Shown: in pieces, positions 8,319 through 15,779 of the stretch
Layout of the letters: each line of letters begins with the position of its first letter
Position numbering within the stretch: the stretch's first letter is position 1
Assembly: GCF_001672775.1 (NCBI RefSeq)
Contig: NZ_LZKJ01000064.1
Location: forward strand, 1-49,452
Direction of reading: 5' to 3'
DNA from: Mycobacterium kyorinense
GTDB lineage: Bacteria > Actinomycetota > Actinomycetes > Mycobacteriales > Mycobacteriaceae
Length of the DNA stretch: 49,452 nucleotides
The notes under the pieces: model-generated
What the model was told of the DNA's origin: nothing
Seen by the model: only the letters and a program-made list of their open reading frames with translations
Databases searched by the model: none
Program-made: the position numbers and the translations under genes

Positions 8319-9184
8319 CAGCCAACCTCACCTACGAAGGCAGTCTCCGCGAAATCTCCACCGAGCCAGGCGTTCTGCGCTATCACGAGGCTGGCGACGG
8401 CCCACCACTGCTGCTGCTGCACGGATCGGGGCCCGGGGTTACTGGTTGGCGCAACTTTCGTGGCGTCCTCGGCACATTCGCCGAGCGCTTCCGTTGTCTG
8501 GTCCTGGAATTTCCCGGCTTCGGCGTCAGCGACGACTTCGGTGGTCACCCGATGATCACCGCGTTCGATGCGGTGGGGCGGTTCGTCGACGCGCTGGGCC
8601 TCGACACTGTCGATATCATCGGCAATTCGATGGGCGGGGGTGTCGCGCTCAACTTCGCGATGGCCCAACCCGATCGGGTGCGTCGACTGGTAACGATCGG
8701 AGGTATCGGACGTAACGTCTTCAGTCCCGGTCCAGCCGAAGGCATCCGACTGCTGCAGGAGTTCACCGAAGAGCCCACCCGCGAGCGGCTGATCCGCTGG
8801 CTGCATTCGATGGTGTACGACCCCGCAGTGGTGACCGAGGATCTGATCGAGGAGCGGTGGCAGCACGCCACCGACCCCGCCACGCTGGCCGGTGCGCGCC
8901 GGATGTACAGCAGGGCTGCATTCGAGCAGATGATCCAAGCCATGGAGTCGTCGAAAGGGCCGCAACCGTGGGCGATGATGCACCGGGTGACGGCGCCGAC
9001 GTTGATCACCTGGGGCCGCGATGATCGGGTCAGCCCGCTGGACATGGCCCTGATCCCGATGCGCACCATCCCGAATGCCGAACTGCACGTGTTCCCTAAC
9101 TGCGGGCACTGGACGATGATCGAAGCCAAACAAGCCTTCGAGAACGTCGTATTGGCGTTCTTGTTACGTAAAGCATCTGGTTGA
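8315..9184 (+). CDS. Meta-cleavage product C-C hydrolase (HsaD/BphD-like alpha/beta hydrolase)
   Basis: A 289-residue alpha/beta hydrolase with oxyanion segment LLHGSGPGVTGW, nucleophile Ser105 in IGNSMGGG, acid in WGRDDRVSPLD (Asp237) and His265 in CGHWTMIE. This is the arrangement of BphD/HsaD enzymes, which hydrolyse the C-C bond of the vinylogous diketone formed by extradiol cleavage. It therefore fits directly after the HsaC-like dioxygenase although it sits on the opposite strand. ATG 8315 overlaps the SDR stop (ATGA). It is the last gene of the plus-strand unit and is followed by a hairpin. Confidence 0.92.
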   Translation: MTANLTYEGSLREISTEPGVLRYHEAGDGPPLLLLHGSGPGVTGWRNFRGVLGTFAERFRCLVLEFPGFGVSDDFGGHPMITAFDAVGRFVDALGLDTVDIIGNSMGGGVALNFAMAQPDRVRRLVTIGGIGRNVFSPGPAEGIRLLQEFTEEPTRERLIRWLHSMVYDPAVVTEDLIEERWQHATDPATLAGARRMYSRAAFEQMIQAMESSKGPQPWAMMHRVTAPTLITWGRDDRVSPLDMALIPMRTIPNAELHVFPNCGHWTMIEAKQAFENVVLAFLLRKASG

Positions 9185-9207
9185 CGCCGCGCGACGACGC
9201 GCAAGTT

Positions 9208-9281
9208 GAGTGTGAAATCAGGGCTTTCAGTGTGAACACAGGGCGGGAAAATCCCGAAAATCCCGCCCTACTTTCACACTC
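9208..9281. terminator. Nested hairpins between convergent genes, probable bidirectional terminator carrying the GAGTGTGAA repeat
   Basis: The inner stem agggcggga (9240-9248) pairs with tcccgccct (9261-9269) over a 12-nt loop. The outer stem gagtgtgaaa (9208-9217) pairs with tttcacactc (9272-9281). A further agtgtgaa lies at 9229-9236. It lies between the C-C hydrolase (plus) and the LCP gene (minus), where a shared terminator is expected. There is no clear T-tract, as is usual in mycobacteria. Related sequence recurs at about 12240, 27918 and 36194. Confidence 0.65.
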
Positions 9282-9295
9282 ATTAACGGTAGCGC

Positions 9296-10819
9296 CTAGT
9301 TGACGCAGGGAACGCCGCCGCCGTCGATGGGTGCACCCCGATCAGGCGTCGGCTCGGTACTGGGGGTGCGTGAACCGTGATATGACCCGGCCATCGCTGT
9401 GGCAGAAGACGTTTCGTCATGCGATGACCCGGAGTAATCGTCGCCGACGAAAACTTGAACGCGATCCGCGGTCAGCGATGAATCACTGTGGTCGGCCGCT
9501 TCGACGCCCAACAGCGCGGCGATGGTCTGCGCATCGCTCTTGGCGCCCGGCCCGTAATCGACGGTCGTGGCGCTCGGTTCGCCGTATTCGCGGTCGCGCA
9601 CAGTGCCTTTGGTGTAACCGTGCTGACTCAGGGTGCGTGAAACGGTGCTGGCAAGTCCGGACGTGCTGCTGGCGTTGACGACGTCGACGACGGTCGACGG
9701 GTTGGGTGCGGTGCTGGTGGTGGTGGTGGACGATCCGCTGGTACCGAATGCCGCTGCGACTTCGGCCTTGATCGCGGCGGGGTCGACGATGTTGACGTCC
9801 TGGCCGTTGATGTTGGCGTACCGGACAACGGGTAGCGTCCGGTATTCGATGTCGCCGCCGGCCAGCGCGCCCATCCGGCGGAATTGGTTCTCGTCCCAGC
9901 CGGCCGACAAGACCACGTCCTTACGAGCCACGGCCATCAGGCTTTTCAGCTTGCTCAGATCGGTGAAGGTGCCCGAACTTTGGAGTTGGTGCATTACCGA
10001 GGACAGGAACGCCTGCTGGCGGTGGGTGCGGTCCAGGTCGCCGTTTTCCAGGCCGTGGCGCTGGCGCACGAACGCCAGCGCTTGTTCGGCGTTGAGCGTC
10101 TGGCGCCCGGCCGGGAAGTCGGCGCCGGAATAGGAGTCGTAGACGGCGTGCTTCAGGCATACCTGCACGCCGCCGAGGCTTTGGGCCAGGTCGTAAAATC
10201 CGGCGAGGTTGACCTCGGCGAAGTAGTCGATCGGTACACCGGTCAGGTTGCGCACTGCCCGCAAGGTCGCGGTCCGGCCTGCCTCGCGGCCTTTGGTCTC
10301 GAGCTGTTTTTGATCGCTGACGCCCTGGTTCATCAACTTCTGTTCGGCGTAGTCCTTGGTGAGCCCGTACGCTTCTTTGATCTTGATGTGGTTGTACCCG
10401 GGGACGCCGCTGAATGGCACATAGTCGTCGCGGGGAATGGAGAACGCGGTGACTTTGTCGTCGGCGCCGACGTGCACCAAGATCAGCGTGTTGGTGTTGT
10501 AGCCGCCGGCGTCGGAGTCGCCGGCGTGCAGGCGGTTCAGGATCGCGTCGGGCAGTTCGTTGCCGTCTTGGTCTTTGCGCGAGTCCAGGCCGATGAGCAA
10601 GATGTTCATCTCGCCGCCGCTGGAATGCGGGTCGTCGGAGCTCAGCGCCTCGGATACCGTGATTCCGCCCAGGACGCCATGGGCCATCCACCAGCCGGCT
10701 CCAGTCGCCAGCACCGCCAGCACCGACACCAGTGCCACCGCGCCGCGGGTCAATCGGCGGCGCATCTGCCAAGGTGCCGGCTTTCTGCGACGGTGCTTAC
10801 CGCCGGATTGATTGGCCAC
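9296..10819 (-). CDS. LytR-CpsA-Psr (LCP) family cell-wall ligase with C-terminal LytR_C domain
   Basis: A 507-residue membrane-anchored protein. It has a basic cytoplasmic N-terminus, one transmembrane segment (about residues 26-48), an LCP catalytic domain (about 70-310: MNILLIGLDSR, then the conserved SIPRDDYVPF with Arg130-Asp131 and FVRQRHGLENGDLDRTHRQQ) and a Thr/Ser-rich linker (SSTTTTSTAP). A LytR_C domain starting at VVDVVNASSTSGLA follows. LCP enzymes transfer lipid-linked polymers to peptidoglycan; in mycobacteria they attach arabinogalactan. The extra C-terminal tail is Pro/Ser-rich. ATG 10819 is the first start before the basic N-terminus. It is monocistronic and convergent with the ring-degradation cluster. 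Confidence 0.93.
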   Translation of the reverse strand: MANQSGGKHRRRKPAPWQMRRRLTRGAVALVSVLAVLATGAGWWMAHGVLGGITVSEALSSDDPHSSGGEMNILLIGLDSRKDQDGNELPDAILNRLHAGDSDAGGYNTNTLILVHVGADDKVTAFSIPRDDYVPFSGVPGYNHIKIKEAYGLTKDYAEQKLMNQGVSDQKQLETKGREAGRTATLRAVRNLTGVPIDYFAEVNLAGFYDLAQSLGGVQVCLKHAVYDSYSGADFPAGRQTLNAEQALAFVRQRHGLENGDLDRTHRQQAFLSSVMHQLQSSGTFTDLSKLKSLMAVARKDVVLSAGWDENQFRRMGALAGGDIEYRTLPVVRYANINGQDVNIVDPAAIKAEVAAAFGTSGSSTTTTSTAPNPSTVVDVVNASSTSGLASTVSRTLSQHGYTKGTVRDREYGEPSATTVDYGPGAKSDAQTIAALLGVEAADHSDSSLTADRVQVFVGDDYSGSSHDETSSATAMAGSYHGSRTPSTEPTPDRGAPIDGGGVPCVN

Positions 10820-11040
10820 CAGATCTCGACTCTGTCCTGAGCGTCACCCCTGCCCCCCGACGGCAATTTGCGGCGACGACGTTTGATGCTTGACGTCCAG
10901 TATGCCGCAGGTTGCTGCAAGGACCCTTGTCAAAGGGTGTGACCAGCGGTTGAAGGTAGATTTCGCCGAACCCCGGTAGCCGTCTTAGGTGGCAGCGTTA
11001 GGGTCTGCGAAAGGCAGTGCAACGACGTTGGAGAGGGCTG
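10820..11040. promoter_or_regulatory. Divergent intergenic region between the LCP and universal stress protein genes
   Basis: This 221-bp region has no convincing gene. It contains one short inverted repeat, accctt-gtca-aagggt (10923-10938). The stress gene is preceded by a GGAGAG ribosome-binding site just before its ATG. I do not see a DosR-type palindrome, although such sites often precede stress-protein genes of this family. Confidence 0.35.
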
Positions 11041-11493
11041 ATGACCGCCTATAAAACTGTGGTGGTCGGTACCGACGGCTCGGCTTCGTCGCTGGATGCG
11101 GTCGAGCGCGCAGGTGCAATTGCCGCCGAATCGAACGCGAAGCTGATCATCGTGACCGGTTATGTTCCCAACAAGGAGGATCCGCGCGCGGCCGACGCGC
11201 TCGGGGACGAAGGCTACAAAGTGCAGGGCAATGCGCCGATCTATGCGATGTTGCGCGAGGGCCGCGACCGGGCCAAGGCGGCCGGCGCGACGGACATCGA
11301 GGAGCGGCCGATTCAGGACGCTCCGGTCGATGCGCTGGTTGACCTCGCCGAACAGGTTCAGGCCGATTTGCTCGTGGTCGGGAACGTGGGACTGAACGCA
11401 CGATCGGCGATCATCGGACGGGTGTTTTCGATCCCCGGAAGTGTCGCCAGCAAGGCCAAGGTCGACGTGTTGATCGTGCACACCAGCCGCTGA
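11041..11493 (+). CDS. Universal stress protein (UspA family, single domain, Rv1636-like)
   Basis: A 150-residue single-domain Usp, starting MTAYKTVVVGTDGSASS, with the family body EERPIQDAPVDALVDLAEQ and LLVVGNVGLNARS. It closely resembles the mycobacterial Rv1636 protein, known to bind cAMP/ATP. The nucleotide motif is normally G-2X-G-9X-G(S/T). Here GNVG is followed by LNARSAIIG and then RVFS, so the usual loop seems two residues longer and lacks the G-S/T pair at the expected place. ATG 11041 has a GGAGAG ribosome-binding site; an upstream frame from 11017 is unlikely. It is monocistronic. Confidence 0.92.
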   Translation: MTAYKTVVVGTDGSASSLDAVERAGAIAAESNAKLIIVTGYVPNKEDPRAADALGDEGYKVQGNAPIYAMLREGRDRAKAAGATDIEERPIQDAPVDALVDLAEQVQADLLVVGNVGLNARSAIIGRVFSIPGSVASKAKVDVLIVHTSR

Positions 11494-11573
11494 CGAGGTC
11501 CGTGCGTGCTGGAGTTTAAAGTCTGATGCGCCTGTCTATAGATGTCTAGCTACTCCGACCCGAAAGGCCGACG

Positions 11574-11852
11574 ATGAAGTCGATTGTTCCTGTCACGATT
11601 GTGGCCGCTGCGCTGCTGTTCAGTGGATGTTCGGCCTCAGAGGTGATCAATACCGGCGGCGACACCAAGTGCAAGGACTTCACCACGCAGGACGAGAAGA
11701 AGCAAAACGAGGAGATCGGCAAGATGCTCAAAGACAAGAGCGGTGCTGACCCGAGCAGTATGGAGATCTCGGTTACGCGTTTGTCGGCGACGACCTACTG
11801 CCAAACGGTGGGCAAGCCGGACAGCAAGATTTCTGAGGCGCCGCACGGCTGA
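11574..11852 (+). CDS. Small lipoprotein with two conserved cysteines (HdeA-like in mycobacterial annotation)
   Basis: A 92-residue protein with a lipoprotein signal (MKSIVPVTIVAAALLFSGC; lipobox LFSGC, lipidated Cys19). The mature part is small, charged and helical (DFTTQDEKKQNEEIGKMLKD) with two further cysteines (Cys33 and Cys76) that could form one disulfide. Proteins of this type are often labelled acid-stress chaperone HdeA-like; I recognise the pattern but cannot confirm the fold. GAAAGG precedes the ATG. It stands alone between the stress protein and the tRNA. Confidence 0.8.
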   Translation: MKSIVPVTIVAAALLFSGCSASEVINTGGDTKCKDFTTQDEKKQNEEIGKMLKDKSGADPSSMEISVTRLSATTYCQTVGKPDSKISEAPHG

Positions 11853-11942
11853 TCGCGGTCCGAACTGACGACCGCTCGTTTAGGCGCCGCAGCGACGCCG
11901 GGACCCCGTCGTAGAATCGCCATGGCTCATCGAGCCGCCCCG

Positions 11943-12018
11943 GCCGCGTTAGCTCAGTTGGTAGAGCGTCGCTCTTGTAAAGCGGATGTCGAGAGTTCGA
12001 GTCTCTCACGCGGCTCCA
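11943..12018 (+). tRNA. tRNA-Thr (anticodon UGU), CCA encoded
   Basis: A full cloverleaf is visible: acceptor gccgcgt (11943-11949) with acgcggc (12008-12014), D-arm gctc/gagc, and anticodon arm tcgct-cttgtaa-agcgg with anticodon tgt at 11976-11978. The T-arm is gagag-ttcgagt-ctctc. The discriminator base is T12015 and a genomic CCA follows at 12016-12018. UGU decodes ACA-type threonine codons. Confidence 0.97.
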
Positions 12019-12051
12019 TTCCATGTCGGCACTGAGAGATAGCGTCGTCTT

Positions 12052-12226
12052 ATGTCGATGACCTGCCTCGCGTGCGGAGTCGATCTCGAAGAGCAATAAC
12101 CGTCGTGAGAATCTGCGACTCGTTTGTCCCAACGGTGACAGCCAGCTGCCGACGTATAAGGCGAGAAATCGCGGCAGCGGTCGCTATTACCGGCGCCAGC
12201 GGTACGCCGACGGCCAGTCCTATTGA
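12052..12226 (+). pseudogene. Remnant of a small HNH-endonuclease-like zinc protein
   Basis: An ATG frame encodes MSMTCLACGVDLEEQ and stops at 12097-12099. The next frame continues NNRRENLRLVCPNGDS, then QLPTYKARNRGSGRYYRRQ up to TGA 12224-12226. Removing one base near 12094 joins them. The CxxCG start and the NLRLVCPN...SQLPTYKARN end match the zinc-knuckle and C-terminal parts of HNH endonucleases, where CPNC is normal; here the last Cys is Gly and the first His region (DHI/DHID) is missing. So it carries a frameshift, an internal deletion and a lost metal ligand. It lies 33 nt downstream of a tRNA, a common landing site of mobile DNA. Confidence 0.55.
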
Positions 12227-12239
12227 CGCCTGCTTAACG

Positions 12240-12292
12240 GCGAGCGTGAAACTGGGTTCACACTCGCCCACCAACGTGAAGCTGGGTTCACG
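12240..12292. repeat. Two tandem GTGAA inverted repeats
   Basis: The first is gcgagcgtgaa-actggg-ttcacactcgc (12240-12267; 11-bp arms with one mismatch) and the second is cgtgaa-gctggg-ttcacg (12275-12292). Both have near-identical loops. They belong to the same family as the hairpins near 9208, 27918 and 36194 and sit just downstream of the convergent gene ending at 12321, so they may act as its terminator. The rest of 12019-12320 holds only the HNH remnant. Confidence 0.7.
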
Positions 12293-12320
12293 CTCGGCGG
12301 GCCGGTCGCAGCCGAACGGC

Positions 12321-13043
12321 TTACTCCTCGATAACCCGCGGCGAACGCACGGGACGCGTTGAGGAGCGGCGCGAGGTCCGCCGCGGAATCAGCGGGATGC
12401 GCTCGGCGATATTGCTCAGCGGGTTGACCACCATCGTCAAGGCGATGACGGCCTCCTGCAGGGTCTCGATGGCCGGCTCTAGCGCCTCCATCCCTGGTGT
12501 CAAGCGGCTCAGCGTGTCGGCAACGTCGGCGAGCTGTTCCAGCGGCCCGTGCCGGGCGGTCAACTTGTCGATCAAGCCCCCGTCGGCCAGCAACCGGTCA
12601 GCCAGCCCGTCCTCGGCCAGGACACGCTCGATCAGCCCATCGTCGGCGACCAGCTGATCCACCAGCCCGCCGGGCTTCAGGGCTCGCTCAAGACCACCGC
12701 CCTCTTCGGTCAGCCGATCCAGCAGCCCGCCGGGGGCGGTCAGCATGTCGACAATCCCGCCGGGGCGCAGCAGCCGGTCCACCGGGCCGTCGGGTGCCAG
12801 CGCGCGCCCCAACGGAGCGTCGTCGTCGAGCAGCCCGGCGATCCGGTTTGCTCGGCCGAGCGCGTCATCAATACCCAGCATGTGAACGACGGCGTTAGAC
12901 CGGGTCTGCACCCCGGCTTCACCGACAGTGCGCTTCGCCAGGTCAACGGCCGAGGCGGCAACGCCCAAGCCGGCGTCGGCCGCCGTCAGCCCGACCCGCA
13001 ATGGTGCGGTGGCGAGCGTCGCCAGGCTTTTTCCCAGATTCAT
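12321..13043 (-). CDS. Conserved mycobacterial protein built of decapeptide repeats (Rv0756c-like)
   Basis: A 240-residue protein of unknown function found next to phoP in mycobacteria. Residues about 71-170 form ten consecutive 10-residue repeats of consensus L-x-x-G-G-L-(V/I)-D-x-L, for example LRPGGIVDML, TAPGGLLDRL, LKPGGLVDQL and LADGGLIDKL. The register is perfect, with no insertions. The N-terminus (about 1-45) is an amphipathic, Ala-rich helix-like segment without a clear signal peptide. The C-terminus is basic (RRTSRRSSTRPVRSPR). It is divergent from phoP and has a 127-bp shared upstream region, so PhoP could influence it. The regular repeat suggests a helical or solenoid scaffold; no catalytic motif is visible. 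Confidence 0.9.
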   Translation of the reverse strand: MNLGKSLATLATAPLRVGLTAADAGLGVAASAVDLAKRTVGEAGVQTRSNAVVHMLGIDDALGRANRIAGLLDDDAPLGRALAPDGPVDRLLRPGGIVDMLTAPGGLLDRLTEEGGGLERALKPGGLVDQLVADDGLIERVLAEDGLADRLLADGGLIDKLTARHGPLEQLADVADTLSRLTPGMEALEPAIETLQEAVIALTMVVNPLSNIAERIPLIPRRTSRRSSTRPVRSPRVIEE

Positions 13044-13108
13044 CCCCCGAGTCTATGCGCGCCCATCTGCGCTGACCCCCGACCACGCAGATCAAACTGG
13101 CAACGCAT

Positions 13109-13125
13109 TCACAGGAACATCACAG
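13109..13125 (+). promoter_or_regulatory. PhoP box (direct repeat TCACAG, 11-bp period) upstream of phoP
   Basis: TCACAG occurs at 13109-13114 and again at 13120-13125, with start-to-start spacing of 11 bp. The known mycobacterial PhoP site is a direct repeat of TCACAGC with 4 bp between copies, i.e. the same 11-bp period; here the seventh base differs. It lies 45 bp before the phoP start codon and within the region shared with the divergent decapeptide-repeat gene. It fits known phoP autoregulation. Confidence 0.8.
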
Positions 13126-13170
13126 TTGCCATGGAGGTTCCGTTCAACGAAGTACGAGGAGATTAGCGAT

Positions 13171-13890
13171 ATGGCATCGGCAACCACAGACGGGACCACC
13201 CCCGAGGCGCGCGTCCTCGTCGTCGACGACGAAACCAACATCCTCGAGCTCCTTGCGGTGAGTCTCAAGTTCCAGGGCTTCGAGGTCCACACCGCCGCCA
13301 GTGGGCCCGCAGCCCTGGACCTGGCCCGCGAGGTCAAACCGGACGCCGTCATCCTCGACGTGATGATGCCCGGCATGGACGGCTTCGGGGTGCTGCGCCG
13401 CCTGCGCGCCGACGGCATCGATGCGCCTGCGCTGTTTTTGACCGCCCGCGACTCGTTGCAGGACAAGATCGCCGGGCTCACGCTCGGCGGCGACGACTAC
13501 GTGACCAAACCGTTCAGCCTGGAAGAGGTCGTCGCGCGGCTGCGCGTCATCCTGCGCCGCGCCGGCAAGGGCATCACCGAGGACCGCAACGCCCGACTGA
13601 CGTTCGCCGACATCGAACTCGACGAGGACACACACGAGGTGTGGAAGGCAGGCGAGCCGGTGTCGCTCTCACCCACCGAGTTCACTCTGTTGCGCTACTT
13701 CGTGATCAACGCCGGCACGGTATTGAGCAAGCCGAAAATCCTCGATCACGTCTGGCGCTATGACTTCGGCGGCGACGTCAATGTCGTCGAGTCCTATGTG
13801 TCGTATCTACGGCGCAAGATCGACACCGGGGATAAGCGCCTGCTGCACACATTGCGCGGAGTGGGATACGTGTTGCGCGAGCCGCGATAG
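13171..13890 (+). CDS. phoP: Two-component response regulator PhoP
   Basis: A 239-residue OmpR/PhoB-type regulator. The receiver domain (about 14-130) has acidic pair Asp19-Asp20, phospho-acceptor Asp63 (VILDVMMPGMDGFG), Thr in FLTARD and Lys in VTKPF. The DNA-binding winged helix follows (LSPTEFTLLRYFVINAG ... GVGYVLREP). The sequence is near-identical to M. tuberculosis PhoP over most of its length. That protein controls acid response, sulfolipid and acyltrehalose synthesis and ESX-1 secretion. I chose ATG 13171 because CGAGGAG lies upstream; the frame open from 12928 is non-coding. The N-terminus before PEARVLVVDD is shorter than in M. tuberculosis. It is followed by phoR. Confidence 0.98.
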   Translation: MASATTDGTTPEARVLVVDDETNILELLAVSLKFQGFEVHTAASGPAALDLAREVKPDAVILDVMMPGMDGFGVLRRLRADGIDAPALFLTARDSLQDKIAGLTLGGDDYVTKPFSLEEVVARLRVILRRAGKGITEDRNARLTFADIELDEDTHEVWKAGEPVSLSPTEFTLLRYFVINAGTVLSKPKILDHVWRYDFGGDVNVVESYVSYLRRKIDTGDKRLLHTLRGVGYVLREPR

Positions 13891-13915
13891 CGCGTCGTAG
13901 GCGAAGAATACGGGA

Positions 13916-15349
13916 ATGGCCAAACTTCATCGAGGAGCACTGCCGCTCCGGGTGAGCCTCGTCGCGGCCACCCTGGTGCTGGTGGCGGGTGGCTTGGCGA
14001 CCTCGGGTATCGCGGTCACGTCGATCCTGCGGCACAGCCTGATCAACCGGGTCGATCAGAACCTGATCGACGCATCCCGAGGTTGGGCGCAGGCTCCGCG
14101 CCGCACGTCATCACACGCCAACGAAAGGCCGAACGCCGATCGCCCGCCGTCAAACTTCTACGTGCGCAGCATCGGGAAGGACGGCCGCACCTGGACGGTG
14201 GTCAACGATCGCAACGCCGAACCCGCGCTGCCCAACAACAACGATGTGGGCCCCGAGCCCACCACGATCGGCTCCGTCGACAAATCCGGTGTGCAGTGGC
14301 GCGCGGTGTCGGTGCGCGGGCCACTGGGTCGACTGATCACCGTCGCCTATGACCTCTCCGATGTCCAGCACACCGTGCGGTCGCTGGTCTGGCTGCAGGT
14401 TGGCATCGGCGCGGCGGTGCTGTTGGTTCTCGGCATCGCCGGATATGCCGTCGTGCACCGAAGCCTGCGACCATTGACCGAGGTCGAGCAGACCGCGGCC
14501 GCGATCGCGGCCGGCCAGCTGGATCGCCGTGTCCCCGAGCGCAGTTCGCGAACCGAGGTGGGCCGGCTGTCCCTGGCGCTCAACGGAATGCTCGCGCAGA
14601 TTCAGCGAGCGGTGGCGTCCTCCGAGTCGTCTGCGGCGAAGGCGCGCAGTTCCGAAGACCGGATGCGACGCTTCATCACCGACGCAAGCCACGAACTGCG
14701 CACGCCGCTGACCACGATCCGCGGCTTCGCGGAGTTGTACCGCCAGGGCGCGGCGCGCGACGTCGAGATGCTGATGTCGCGGATCGAAAGCGAAGCGAGT
14801 CGACTGGGCCTACTGGTCGAAGATCTGCTGCTGCTTGCCCGACTGGACGCCCAACGCCCCCTCGAGCGTCGCCGGGTAGACCTGCTGGCGCTGGCCAGCG
14901 ATGCGGTGCACGACGCGCAGGCGATCGCCCCCAAGCGCAACATCACCATGGCTGTGCTCGACGGCCCCGGAACCCCGGAGGTGCTCGGCGACGAGGCCCG
15001 GCTGCGTCAGGTCCTCAGCAACTTGGTGACGAATGCGTTGCAGCACACCCCGGAAAACGCCGACATCACCGTGCGGGTCGGCACCGACGGCGACAACGCG
15101 GTGCTCGAGGTCGCCGACGAAGGGCCGGGGATGAGTCAGCAGGATGCGCTGCGCATCTTCGAGCGGTTCTACCGGACCGACTCGTCGCGGGCGCGAACCA
15201 GCGGCGGCACCGGGCTGGGGTTGTCGATCGTCGACTCGTTGGTCCAGGCCCACGGCGGCTCAGTGACGGTAACCACCGCACCCGAGCAGGGCTGTCGCTT
15301 CCGTGTCAGCCTGCCGCGCATCGCCGACGTGCCGGCCCAGGTGGGTTGA
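13916..15349 (+). CDS. phoR: Two-component sensor histidine kinase PhoR
   Basis: A 477-residue membrane kinase and the partner of PhoP. The first transmembrane helix is at about 12-36 and the second at about 155-178, enclosing a periplasmic sensor loop of about 120 residues. A HAMP linker follows (RPLTEVEQTAAAIAAGQLDRR). The dimerisation/phosphotransfer helix has His259 in DASHELRTPL, the same number as in M. tuberculosis PhoR. The ATPase domain has N (NLVTNALQHT), G1 (VADEGPGMS), F (FERFYR) and G2 (GGTGLGLSIV) boxes. It starts 25 nt after phoP, in the same transcript. Its stop is 3 nt from that of the convergent HIT gene. Confidence 0.97.
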   Translation: MAKLHRGALPLRVSLVAATLVLVAGGLATSGIAVTSILRHSLINRVDQNLIDASRGWAQAPRRTSSHANERPNADRPPSNFYVRSIGKDGRTWTVVNDRNAEPALPNNNDVGPEPTTIGSVDKSGVQWRAVSVRGPLGRLITVAYDLSDVQHTVRSLVWLQVGIGAAVLLVLGIAGYAVVHRSLRPLTEVEQTAAAIAAGQLDRRVPERSSRTEVGRLSLALNGMLAQIQRAVASSESSAAKARSSEDRMRRFITDASHELRTPLTTIRGFAELYRQGAARDVEMLMSRIESEASRLGLLVEDLLLLARLDAQRPLERRRVDLLALASDAVHDAQAIAPKRNITMAVLDGPGTPEVLGDEARLRQVLSNLVTNALQHTPENADITVRVGTDGDNAVLEVADEGPGMSQQDALRIFERFYRTDSSRARTSGGTGLGLSIVDSLVQAHGGSVTVTTAPEQGCRFRVSLPRIADVPAQVG

Positions 15350-15352
15350 GCA

Positions 15353-15757
15353 TCACGTCAGTTCGGCTAGCGCTGCCTTGATTTTGGCCTGCGCCTCGTC
15401 CAGGGATTGCGGCGACGGGTTGCGGTCGACGTTGGCAAAGCCGAAATCGCTGAGCCTGCGGGTCGGGAAGACATGCACGTGAAGGTGGGGAACCTCTAAG
15501 CCGGCGATGATGACGCCGGACCGCTCGGTGTGGAAGGCTCGGCACACCGCCTTTCCGATCAGCTGCGCCACCGCCATGATTCGCGCGAATGCGGCGCCGT
15601 CGACGTCTTGCCAGTTGTCGATCTCCGCGCGCGGCACCACCAGGGTGTGCCCCTGCGTCATCGGCTCGATGGTCAAAAACGCGACGACCTCGTCGTCCTC
15701 ATACACGAACCGCCCGGGAATCTCGCCGTTGATGATTTTGGTGAACACAGTGGCCAT
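15353..15757 (-). CDS. HIT-family nucleotide hydrolase
   Basis: A 134-residue histidine-triad protein: HxHxHxx is HLHVHVF with His91, His93 and His95, and the N-terminal [18 protein letters not shown] is typical of bacterial HINT/HIT proteins. These hydrolyse nucleotide phosphoramidates or similar bonds. ATG 15757 (MATVFTKII) is preferred to the frame open to 15769. It occupies the position of Rv0759c, downstream of phoR on the opposite strand, and is likely the last gene of the long minus-strand operon starting at cyp123. Confidence 0.94.
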   Translation of the reverse strand: MATVFTKIINGEIPGRFVYEDDEVVAFLTIEPMTQGHTLVVPRAEIDNWQDVDGAAFARIMAVAQLIGKAVCRAFHTERSGVIIAGLEVPHLHVHVFPTRRLSDFGFANVDRNPSPQSLDEAQAKIKAALAELT

Positions 15758-15779
15758 ACCGACCAGCATATGGTGCCCA

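Noticed and set aside
12072..12362. Plus-strand 96-codon frame after the tRNA
   Set aside because: It crosses the tandem inverted repeats and the end of the decapeptide-repeat gene and shows no recognisable protein pattern; the HNH-like pieces lie in other frames.
12534..12833. Regular 30-bp periodicity considered as a CRISPR-like array
   Set aside because: The period is caused by decapeptide repeats in a coding frame; the units are not identical and there are no unique spacers of constant length, and no cas genes are present.
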